The position numbers were made by a program, and so were the translations under genes. From contig NZ_CP134400.1 of assembly GCF_002968285.2 (NCBI RefSeq), positions 3,906,001 through 3,970,000 on the forward strand: 64,000 nucleotides of DNA. The letters run 5' to 3'. The stretch's first letter is position 1, and each line of letters begins with the position of its first letter. Below, piece after piece: positions 9,575 to 17,146 of the stretch. A model generated the notes under the pieces. That model was given only the letters and a program-made list of their open reading frames with translations, made no database searches and had not been told where the DNA came from. Source of the stretch: Mycobacterium sp. ITM-2016-00318. GTDB lineage: Bacteria > Actinomycetota > Actinomycetes > Mycobacteriales > Mycobacteriaceae.

Positions 9575-10606
9575 TCAAGCCGGCCCTGCGAACGCTCCGG
9601 GCAACATGTCCCGGTACGTCGGTATTCCGGCCACCGACTCTGCCGCAAGGACGCCGACGAGCACCGCTCGGGCCAGCACATCCGCCGCGGCGGCCCCGAC
9701 AGCGGTGATCAACGGCAGCTCCGGACTCATCGAAGCGGGCGTCTTGGGATCCGGAGGGACCTCGACGGCGCCCGTGGCCAGCGCGAACACCGTGTCGCCA
9801 TCGAGCGGTGTGTGGCACGGCCGGATCGTGCGGGCAAGCCCGTCGTGGGCGGCGACCGCGACCCGGCGGCATCCGGCCGAGCTCATCGCGGCGTCGGTCG
9901 CGATCACCGCAATGGTGGTGTTGAGGGGGCTGAGCTCGGTGTGCCGCCCGGCGTGGGCGGCGATCTGGTCCGCAGGTGGCGCCATCAGACCGAACTCGGC
10001 GATCTGGTCGGCCTGCCACGGCAGCCCGGTCCTCGGGTCGACCGCGTCACCCGCAGCGTTGACCACCACGAGCGCCCCGACGGTGACGCCGATGTCGGTG
10101 AGGGTGATCGACGCGGTGCCGACGCCGCCCTTGAGCACGCCGACACGCGCGCCGACGCCTGCACCGACGGTGCCGACGGCGACCTCTTCAGATCCGCTCT
10201 CCGCTGCGGCGTAACCGAACTCCGCGGTCGGTCTGCAGTCCCAGCCGCCGACCGGCAGGTCGAAGACCACCGCGGCGGGCACGATCGGTACGACTCCCCC
10301 GTCCATCGCGACTCCGCGGCCCTGTTCCTCCAGCCACGCCATCACACCGTCGGCAGCCGCGAGGCCGTATGCGCTGCCGCCGGTGACGACCACCGCGTCG
10401 ACGTGGCGGACCGAGTTGATGGGGTCGAGCAGATCGGTCTCGCGTGTGCCGGGCGCACCGCCGCGGCCGTCCACGGCGCCGATGGTGCCCGGCGGCGTCA
10501 AGACCACCGTGGTTCCGCTGGCCCAGCCGGCGCCCAAGGTCACGTCGGGGTCGATTCGGTGGTGTTGGCCGACGCGGATACCGCCGACATCGGTGATAGC
10601 GCTCAT
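9575..10606 (-). CDS. P1/S58-family Ntn-type hydrolase (DmpA/NylC-like, Rv1333 homologue)
   Basis: A 343-residue member of the P1 peptidase family, which self-cleaves to expose an N-terminal nucleophile; relatives include the aminopeptidase DmpA and the amide hydrolase NylC. The segment LNTTIAVIATDA near residue 230 contains the Asn-Thr pair at which NylC-type enzymes are cut, making Thr the probable nucleophile. Gly-rich segments such as GTVGAGVGARVG and LKGGVGTAS are family-typical. I chose the ATG at 10606 (MSAITDVGGIRVG), which matches the M. tuberculosis start; TTG at 10627 is possible. Physiological substrate unknown. Confidence 0.85.
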   Translation of the reverse strand: MSAITDVGGIRVGQHHRIDPDVTLGAGWASGTTVVLTPPGTIGAVDGRGGAPGTRETDLLDPINSVRHVDAVVVTGGSAYGLAAADGVMAWLEEQGRGVAMDGGVVPIVPAAVVFDLPVGGWDCRPTAEFGYAAAESGSEEVAVGTVGAGVGARVGVLKGGVGTASITLTDIGVTVGALVVVNAAGDAVDPRTGLPWQADQIAEFGLMAPPADQIAAHAGRHTELSPLNTTIAVIATDAAMSSAGCRRVAVAAHDGLARTIRPCHTPLDGDTVFALATGAVEVPPDPKTPASMSPELPLITAVGAAAADVLARAVLVGVLAAESVAGIPTYRDMLPGAFAGPA

Positions 10607-10634
10607 CGTCCTCTGTTCTTCGCGCAAGCGCTCA

Positions 10635-11216
10635 TCACCGCTTGTCCATGAGCCCGAGAACCAGATACTCCTGCAGAACCGTCAGCCACTGATAGACGTC
10701 GAAATGGCCCGCCATCGGATGGTCGGGCGACACCCGGTCGGGGCCCTCCGGGCCGATGTCGAGCATCGTCCCCAGTGCGAGGCGAACGTCGTTGACCGCG
10801 GCCGCCCACGCGTGCGCGTCGGCCTCGGTCAGCTCGAACCGGCCGCCGCCGTTGGGCACCGTATCCAACACCCGTTGAGCGGCATCGCGTTTGGCGGCGA
10901 TGATCTCGGGCTCGTGCAGGCTGCGCAGCGCGCTGTTCAAGCTCTCCGCGGTGCCCGACCCGGCGGGGTGGTCGTGCTGCGGCCGGAAGAAGTCTGGCAG
11001 CAGTCGCTTCATCGTCTCGTCCTCTGGCGGACGCGAGTTGCCGGTCTTCAAGCCGGTGATCTGTTCGAGTTCATCTGCGGGCGAGGATGATTCGCGCTCC
11101 TCGAGCATGGACACCATCGACGTCACCAGGCTTTCGAGCAGGGCCGCCTCATGCGAGGCCAGCGAAGAACGAAAGCGCGGGCCGTCAGAGGTGTCGACCC
11201 GTTTCCACTTGCGCAC
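10635..11216 (-). CDS. DUF2017 protein (Rv1332 homologue)
   Basis: A 193-residue soluble, mostly helical protein with no recognised catalytic motif. It opens RKWKRVDTSDGPRF and has a conserved-looking end QWLTVLQEYLVLGLMD. The M. tuberculosis homologue has been labelled a putative regulator, but I see no helix-turn-helix here. In actinobacteria this gene usually follows clpS, as it does here, which hints at a link to proteolysis. The GTG at 11216 is the only sensible start. Confidence 0.8.
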   Translation of the reverse strand: MRKWKRVDTSDGPRFRSSLASHEAALLESLVTSMVSMLEERESSSPADELEQITGLKTGNSRPPEDETMKRLLPDFFRPQHDHPAGSGTAESLNSALRSLHEPEIIAAKRDAAQRVLDTVPNGGGRFELTEADAHAWAAAVNDVRLALGTMLDIGPEGPDRVSPDHPMAGHFDVYQWLTVLQEYLVLGLMDKR

Positions 11217-11237
11217 TATTGCGTCCCGGCTCCGTAC

Positions 11238-11540
11238 TCAGCGGTCGTGTTGCATCGTCGCCCACAGCCCTGCCGCATGCAGCTTCGAGACGTCGACTTC
11301 CATCGACTCGCGGCTGCCCGCCGACACCACCGCCTTGCCTTCGTTGTGCACCTGCAGCATCAGCTTGGTGGCGTGCGGCTCGCTGTAGCCGAACAACTTC
11401 TGGAAGACGTAGGTCACGTAGGTCATCAGGTTGACGGGATCATCCCAGACGACAGTCACCCACGGGGACTCGGTGTCGGAGGCCGTGTCGGTGTGCTGTT
11501 CCTCGCGAGTTCCCGGGCGGGTCTTCGCCGGAGTGACCAT
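11238..11540 (-). CDS. clpS: ClpS, Clp protease adaptor
   Basis: A 100-residue adaptor that delivers N-degron substrates to the ClpC/ClpA-type unfoldase. Family features are the flexible charged N-terminus, [23 protein letters not shown], the helix [17 protein letters not shown] and the end [10 protein letters not shown]. The D-D-x-V-N core and the conserved Met/His residues form the N-terminal residue pocket. It is transcribed divergently from pncB with only 53 bases between the starts. Confidence 0.93.
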   Translation of the reverse strand: MVTPAKTRPGTREEQHTDTASDTESPWVTVVWDDPVNLMTYVTYVFQKLFGYSEPHATKLMLQVHNEGKAVVSAGSRESMEVDVSKLHAAGLWATMQHDR

Positions 11541-11593
11541 GTGCCCAGAATAGCCGGGGCCTAAGTGGGCCGGAGAACGGTTACGGTTGACCG

Positions 11594-12898
11594 GTGACAG
11601 CGGCTCTGCTGACTGACAAATACGAGCTGACCATGCTCGCGGCGGCGCTGCGGGACGGGACGGCCCACCGGCGCACCACCTTCGAGTTGTTCGCCCGCCG
11701 GCTGCCCGAGGGCAGACGCTACGGCGTCGTCGCGGGCACCGCCCGGTTCGTGGAGGCGTTGGCGGACTTCACGTTCGATGACACCGCGCTGGAGTCGGTT
11801 TCGGACTTCCTCGACGGTGAGACGCTGGCCTATTTGGCCGACTACCGGTTCCGCGGCGACGTGGACGGATACGCCGAGGGCGAGCTGTACTTTCCCGGCT
11901 CCCCCGTGCTGGCGGTACACGGAACGTTCGGCGAATGTGTGGTGCTGGAGACGCTGGCGCTCTCGATGTTCAATCACGACACGGCGATCGCTTCGGCCGC
12001 GGCGCGGATGGTCAGCGCCGCTGAGGGTCGCAGCCTCATCGAGATGGGCTCGCGGCGCACCCACGAGCAGGCCGCCGTCGCCGCAGCACGGGCCGCCTAC
12101 CTCGCCGGTTTCGCCGGTTCGTCCAACCTCGAGGCGCAGCGCCGATACGGCGTGCCCGCGATGGGCACCAGCGCGCACGCGTTTACGCTTGTGCACACCA
12201 GCGCGAACGGCCCCGACGAGAAGGCGGCGTTTCGGGCACAGGTCGATGCGCTCGGAGTCGGCACCACCCTGCTCGTCGACACCTACGACATCACCCAGGG
12301 CGTCGTGAACGCCGTCGAGGCCGCAGGGCCGGAACTGGGCGCGGTCCGCATCGACTCCGGCGACCTCGGTGTGCTGGCCCGGCAGGTACGGGCACAGCTC
12401 GACGGACTCGGTGCGACGAAGACCCGGATCGTGGTTTCGGGTGATCTGGACGAGTTCGCGATCGCCGGGCTGCGCGCCGAACCCGTCGACATCTACGGCG
12501 TCGGCACGTCGGTGGTGACCGGCTCGGGCGCGCCCACCGCGAGCATGGTCTACAAGCTGGTCGAGGTCGACGACATGCCGGTGGAGAAGCGCAGCCTGCA
12601 CAAGGAGTCGCACGGCGGCCGGAAGAAGGCCACCCGGTTGGCGAAAGCGTCGGGGACGATCGTCGAGGAGGTTGTTCACCCCGCCGCACGGGCCGCCCCG
12701 CAGTCCGACCTCGTCGCACGGGATCTCACGGTCTGCTTCGTCGAGGAGGGCGAGCCGGTAGCCGATCTGCGGCTGAACGCGGCGCGCGACAGGGTGGCGG
12801 CCGGGCTGCACAGCCTGCCGTGGGACGGCTTGAAACTGTCGCGCGGCGAACCCGCTGTCCCGACCCGGATGGTGCCGCCCGCAGGCCAGAGCGCATAG
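11594..12898 (+). CDS. pncB: nicotinate phosphoribosyltransferase
   Basis: Salvages nicotinate into NAD: nicotinate plus PRPP to nicotinate mononucleotide, stimulated by ATP. The 434-residue protein starts [11 protein letters not shown] and contains [10 protein letters not shown], which carries the phosphorylatable His, plus [11 protein letters not shown] and GVGTSVVTG that bind the phosphoribosyl part. The GTG at 11594 is the first start after the divergent clpS. Downstream dinG follows within ten bases, suggesting co-transcription. Confidence 0.95.
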   Translation: MTAALLTDKYELTMLAAALRDGTAHRRTTFELFARRLPEGRRYGVVAGTARFVEALADFTFDDTALESVSDFLDGETLAYLADYRFRGDVDGYAEGELYFPGSPVLAVHGTFGECVVLETLALSMFNHDTAIASAAARMVSAAEGRSLIEMGSRRTHEQAAVAAARAAYLAGFAGSSNLEAQRRYGVPAMGTSAHAFTLVHTSANGPDEKAAFRAQVDALGVGTTLLVDTYDITQGVVNAVEAAGPELGAVRIDSGDLGVLARQVRAQLDGLGATKTRIVVSGDLDEFAIAGLRAEPVDIYGVGTSVVTGSGAPTASMVYKLVEVDDMPVEKRSLHKESHGGRKKATRLAKASGTIVEEVVHPAARAAPQSDLVARDLTVCFVEEGEPVADLRLNAARDRVAAGLHSLPWDGLKLSRGEPAVPTRMVPPAGQSA

Positions 12899-12906
12899 GA
12901 GGAGCC

Positions 12907-14901
12907 ACGCCAACCGCAGCTCCCGTCACCGAACTGCTTGCCACCGCGGTCGCCGCGCTCGGCGGCAGTGAGCGCAGCGGCCAAGTCCAGATGGCCGAGG
13001 CGGTGGCCCGCGCCTTCGACACCGGCGAGCATCTTGCCGTGCAGGCAGGAACCGGTACTGGCAAGTCACTGGCCTACTTGGTTCCTGCCATCGCGCGGGC
13101 GGTCGCCACCGAAGAGCCCGTTGTGGTGTCGACGGCGACCATCGCGCTGCAGCGTCAACTCGTCGACCGCGACCTTCCCGCACTCGCCGACTCGCTGGTC
13201 GGCGCCCTGCCAAGGAGGCCGAAGTTCGCCTTACTCAAGGGTCGCGGAAATTACGTGTGCCTGAACAAGATTCACAACGGGTCGGCAGCCGAGCCGGATG
13301 ATGTTCCGCAGGAGGAACTGTTCGACGCGGCGGCCACGACCGCGCTCGGACGCGACGTCCAGCGTCTCGTCAAATGGTCATCGAGCACCGAAACCGGCGA
13401 CCGGGACGAGCTGACCCCCGGCGTCGGAGACCGGTCGTGGTCGCAGGTCAGCGTCTCGGCCAGGGAGTGCATCGGCGCCTCGCGGTGCCCGTTCGGAACC
13501 GACTGCTTCGCGGAGAAAGCCCGCGACACGGCCGGCCACGCCGATGTCGTCGTCACCAACCATGCGCTGTTGGCCATCGACGCCATCTCCGATGCCGCCG
13601 TGCTTCCCGAGCACCGCCTGCTCGTGGTCGACGAGGCCCATGAACTGGCCGACCGGGTCACCGGTGTGGCCACCGCCGAATTGTCCAACGCCGTGCTTAG
13701 CGCCGCCCTCCGCCGCGCCGCGCGGCTCGTGGAACCAGAACTGGCACAGCGGCTGGACGCCGCGACGGCGACATTCGTCTCCGCGATCCACGACGGCACG
13801 CCCGGGCGCATCGACCGCCTCGACGACGACATGACGACGTATCTGACCGCGCTGCGGGACGCCGCGAGCAGGGCACGTTCGGCGATCGACACCTCGCCGT
13901 CGGACCCCAGGGCCGCATCGGCGCGTGCCGAGGCGGTGACGGCGCTGTCGGACATCAGCGATACCGCGACGCGCATCGTGGCGTCGTTCGTGCCCAAGAT
14001 CCCGAACCGCGACGATGTGGTGTGGCTGGACCATGAGGAGAACCGCGGAAGTGTCCGCGCCGTGCTGCGGGTCGCGCCGCTGTCAGTGGCGGGCCTGCTG
14101 CGCGGCAGGCTGTTCGACCAGACCACTGCGGTGCTGACGTCGGCGACCTTGACGGTCGGCGGTTCGTTCGACGCGATGGGCGCGGCATGGGGCTTGACGG
14201 CCGGAGAGCAGAAGCCGGCGTGGCGGGGCATCGACGTCGGCTCCCCTTTCGAACACGCCAAGTCCGGAATCCTCTATGTCGCAGCGCATCTGCCTCCGCC
14301 GGGACGCGACGGCACCGGCTCCGCGGAACAACTCGACGAGATCGAGTCGCTGATCGGTGCCGCGGGCGGTCGCACGCTGGGGCTGTTCTCCTCGATGCGG
14401 GCCGCGCGGGCCGCCGCCGAGGTCATGCGCGAGCGACTGTCAATTCCGGTGCTGTGTCAGGGCGACGACACCACGTCTGCGCTGGTCAGGCTATTCGCCG
14501 ACGATCCGTCGACGTCGTTGTTCGGGACGCTGTCGCTGTGGCAGGGCGTCGACGTGCCGGGGCCATCCCTGTCGCTGGTGCTGATCGACCGCATCCCGTT
14601 CCCCCGACCCGACGACCCGCTGCTGTCAGCACGCCAGCGGGCGGTCGCCGCCAGGGGCGGCAACGGGTTCATGGAAGTCGCGGCCAGCCACGCCGCTCTG
14701 CTGCTCGCCCAGGGTGCGGGCAGGCTGTTGCGGCGCACCGACGACCGAGGGGTGGTCGCGGTGCTGGATTCGCGGATGGCCACCGCACGCTACTCCGGTT
14801 TTCTGCGGGCATCCCTGCCGCCGTTCTGGGCCACCACGGACACCGCCCGGGTCCGACAAGCGCTGGAACGGCTCCGCACGGCCAACGCCGCACTATCGTG
14901 A
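12907..14901 (+). CDS. dinG: DinG-family ATP-dependent DNA helicase (XPD-like); possible ACG start
   Basis: A superfamily 2 5'-3' helicase with an iron-sulfur domain. Read from 12907 it has 664 residues: Walker A GTGTGKS at 48-54, DEAH box VVDEAHEL, and clustered cysteines (ARECIGASRCPFGTDCF with an upstream YVCLNK) that should ligate a 4Fe-4S cluster. The C-terminal helicase half has LFGTLSLWQGVDVPG and AQGAGRLLRR. A strong AGGAGGAG at 12897-12904 is followed by ACG at 12907, exactly where the M. tuberculosis protein would start; no ATG, GTG or TTG lies nearby in frame. The next upstream choice is GTG at 12820, inside pncB. Confidence 0.85.
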   Translation, partial: TPTAAPVTELLATAVAALGGSERSGQVQMAEAVARAFDTGEHLAVQAGTGTGKSLAYLVPAIARAVATEEPVVVSTATIALQRQLVDRDLPALADSLVGALPRRPKFALLKGRGNYVCLNKIHNGSAAEPDDVPQEELFDAAATTALGRDVQRLVKWSSSTETGDRDELTPGVGDRSWSQVSVSARECIGASRCPFGTDCFAEKARDTAGHADVVVTNHALLAIDAISDAAVLPEHRLLVVDEAHELADRVTGVATAELSNAVLSAALRRAARLVEPELAQRLDAATATFVSAIHDGTPGRIDRLDDDMTTYLTALRDAASRARSAIDTSPSDPRAASARAEAVTALSDISDTATRIVASFVPKIPNRDDVVWLDHEENRGSVRAVLRVAPLSVAGLLRGRLFDQTTAVLTSATLTVGGSFDAMGAAWGLTAGEQKPAWRGIDVGSPFEHAKSGILYVAAHLPPPGRDGTGSAEQLDEIESLIGAAGGRTLGLFSSMRAARAAAEVMRERLSIPVLCQGDDTTSALVRLFADDPSTSLFGTLSLWQGVDVPGPSLSLVLIDRIPFPRPDDPLLSARQRAVAARGGNGFMEVAASHAALLLAQGAGRLLRRTDDRGVVAVLDSRMATARYSGFLRASLPPFWATTDTARVRQALERLRTANAALS

Positions 14902-16364
14902 CGCTGGTGAGCCGACGCACTGCCGCCGCGGCGCTCGCCGTCTGCGTCGCATTCCTCGTAGCGTCCTGCTCGACGACTGTGACGGGCACCGCCGTCTCGG
15001 TTTTCGACGACCCGTTCAACGTGGCTGGGATGCCCGCTGTGGACGGGCCGACCGGCCTGCGGCCGGGCGCCAAGGACTCCACGCGCGACGTCGAGAACGG
15101 CGACGGCGGTGAAATCGACGCACTCGCCGCCTCCTCGGTCAGCGACATCGAAGACTTCTGGAATAACGCCTACCCCGAGACATTCGATGAGAGCTTCACC
15201 CCCGTCAAGGAACTGATCTCCTGGGATTCTGGCGAATTCGAACGCCAGAAGTTCTGCGGGCAGGACACCGTGGGGCTGGAGAATGCGGGCTACTGCTTTC
15301 TCGACCACACCATCGGGTGGGACCGCGGCGAACTACTACCGCAATTGAAGGACAACTTCAGCGATATCGCCGTCACCAATGTGCTTGCCCACGAGTACGG
15401 CCACGCGATACAGCACCAGGCCGGGCTGAAGAAGCAGGGTACCGACAAGCTCGTCGCTGAGCAGCAAGCGGACTGCTTCGCCGGCTCCTACATGCGCTGG
15501 GTGGCAGAAGGCAACTCCGATCGCTTCACGTTGAGCACCGGAGACGGCCTCAACAGCCTTCTGGCGGCGGTGATCTCGTTTCGGGACCCTCTGCTCAGCG
15601 AGGACGAGGCCGATTTCGATCCGGGCGCCAACGTGCACGGCTCGGCGTTCGAGCGGGTCAGCGCCTTCCAGTTCGGGTTCACCGATGGGACTGCGTCGTG
15701 CGCGGCGATCGACGACAAGGAGATCGAGCAGCGGCGCGGCGATCTTCCTGTCGCGCTGCAGCAGGGCCAAAGCGGCGATTGGCCGGTCAGCGAGGAGTCG
15801 GTAAAGGCGATCGTCGAAGCCCTCGGCACACTGTTCTCGCCCGCGGACCCGCCGAAGCTGCGCCTCGACGCCGAAGGCGCGCAGGATTGCCCGGACGCGC
15901 GCCCCAGCCCGCCGGTCTCCTACTGTCCGGCGACCAACACGATCGCCGTCGACATGGTCGAACTGGAGAAGGTCGGCACGCCGTCAGGTCAAGAGGAGAC
16001 CGACAAATACGGCATCGTGTCAGGGGACAACACGGCGTACTCGATCCTCGTCTCGCGATACATGCTGGCGCTGCAGCACGAGCGCGGCGGCCTCTCCCTG
16101 GACACCGCGGAGGCCGCTCTGCGCACCGCATGCCTTACCGGGGTCGCGACCACCAAGATGACCGAGGCGGTGACCACATCGGGCGACAATACGGTGGCGC
16201 TGAGCGCAGGCGATCTCGACGAGGCGGTATCCGGCCTGCTCACCAACGGGCTCGCAGCCGGTGACGTCAACGGAGAGACGGTGCCGTCCGGGTTCTCCCG
16301 GATGGACGCGTTCCGCAACGGCGTGCTCGGCGACGAGGACCGCTGCTTCAAGCGCTTCCCTTGA
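14898..16364 (+). CDS. secreted lipoprotein, neutral zinc metallopeptidase family (YpfJ-like)
   Basis: A 488-residue exported protein. The signal peptide ends in a lipobox LVASC, so Cys24 should be lipidated and the protein anchored to the outer face of the membrane. The zinc-binding motif HEYGH is at 165-169, followed by a second conserved element LVAEQQADCFAG (Glu188), as in the neutral zinc metallopeptidase family related to YpfJ. Several cysteines in the second half could form disulfides. Starts at GTG 14898 (overlapping the dinG stop) or GTG 14907 are equally possible. Substrate unknown. The stop abuts that of the facing porin gene with no base between. Confidence 0.82.
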   Translation: MTLVSRRTAAAALAVCVAFLVASCSTTVTGTAVSVFDDPFNVAGMPAVDGPTGLRPGAKDSTRDVENGDGGEIDALAASSVSDIEDFWNNAYPETFDESFTPVKELISWDSGEFERQKFCGQDTVGLENAGYCFLDHTIGWDRGELLPQLKDNFSDIAVTNVLAHEYGHAIQHQAGLKKQGTDKLVAEQQADCFAGSYMRWVAEGNSDRFTLSTGDGLNSLLAAVISFRDPLLSEDEADFDPGANVHGSAFERVSAFQFGFTDGTASCAAIDDKEIEQRRGDLPVALQQGQSGDWPVSEESVKAIVEALGTLFSPADPPKLRLDAEGAQDCPDARPSPPVSYCPATNTIAVDMVELEKVGTPSGQEETDKYGIVSGDNTAYSILVSRYMLALQHERGGLSLDTAEAALRTACLTGVATTKMTEAVTTSGDNTVALSAGDLDEAVSGLLTNGLAAGDVNGETVPSGFSRMDAFRNGVLGDEDRCFKRFP

Positions 16365-17090
16365 TCAGACCTTCTTGGTCACCCCGTAGTAACCGATGAT
16401 CGCGTCGGACACCTTGGTCGACCGGGTCAAAAACGCGTAGGAGCGAATGAAGGACTCACCGACGCAGCCGTCGATCTTGACGCGGAATCCGGTGATCTGC
16501 ACCCAGGGCTCGGCGCCCTGGAAATCCTTCTTCGTGACCGGGATGACGTTGATGATGCCCGGCTTGAGCGCGACGGCCAGGCTGCCGCTGATGGGTGCGA
16601 TTCCCGTCGGAATGCCCGTTATCGCGGCGGTGCCGAGACCCCCGAGACCCAGGCCCGGTGAGAAGCCGAGGCTGCCGCTCATCACCACGCCGTTCGATGT
16701 GCTCATGTCGATGCCGCAGCCGATCTGATAACCGACCTCGAATGTGCCTTCGGGGGGCTCGGCCTCGTCCGGCCCCTCCATCTTCGCGTTGAACACCCCG
16801 CCAACCTCGTACTCACGAGTCGAGATCGCGGTGGTCAGCGGCTGGATCACCCGCTGCGTCTCGTCCTTGGCCGAGACCGTCAACGTCCAGCCGTCGGGCG
16901 ACTTCGTCGTGGCGGGCGGCGACGACTCGACCAGGTCGACGGGTCCCTCTGGCGGGACGCCTTGCGGGGCAGGCGCCGTCTCCGCGGCCTCGACCACGGG
17001 TTCGACCTCCGGATCGGCCGACGCCGACGGGGCCATCAGGGCGGACGCCACCGCGCAGGTGGCCAGCAACGTGACGCAACGGAACATCAA
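16365..17090 (-). CDS. MspA-family porin-like protein
   Basis: A 241-residue exported protein. The signal peptide ends SASA before DPEVEP. Next comes a Pro/Glu-rich segment, then the MspA-type core: TLTVSAKDET, LTTAISTREY and GTFEVGYQIGCGID, resembling the TLTV and LELGYQIG segments of MspA. MspA forms an octameric outer-membrane channel for small hydrophilic solutes. The Pro-rich N-terminal insert and two cysteines (IGCGID and IDGCVG) are unlike classical MspA, so the pore function is inferred. M. tuberculosis has no such gene here. It converges on the metallopeptidase gene. Confidence 0.8.
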   Translation of the reverse strand: MMFRCVTLLATCAVASALMAPSASADPEVEPVVEAAETAPAPQGVPPEGPVDLVESSPPATTKSPDGWTLTVSAKDETQRVIQPLTTAISTREYEVGGVFNAKMEGPDEAEPPEGTFEVGYQIGCGIDMSTSNGVVMSGSLGFSPGLGLGGLGTAAITGIPTGIAPISGSLAVALKPGIINVIPVTKKDFQGAEPWVQITGFRVKIDGCVGESFIRSYAFLTRSTKVSDAIIGYYGVTKKV

Positions 17091-17146
17091 CGGAACTTAC
17101 AACGGCGGGGGATCCCGACGAGCCCGAGTTCGCCGAAAAGTCCGAT

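Noticed and set aside
11561..12913. 450-residue minus-strand open frame opposite pncB
   Set aside because: pncB on the plus strand has clear catalytic motifs; the antisense frame has none and reflects codon bias.
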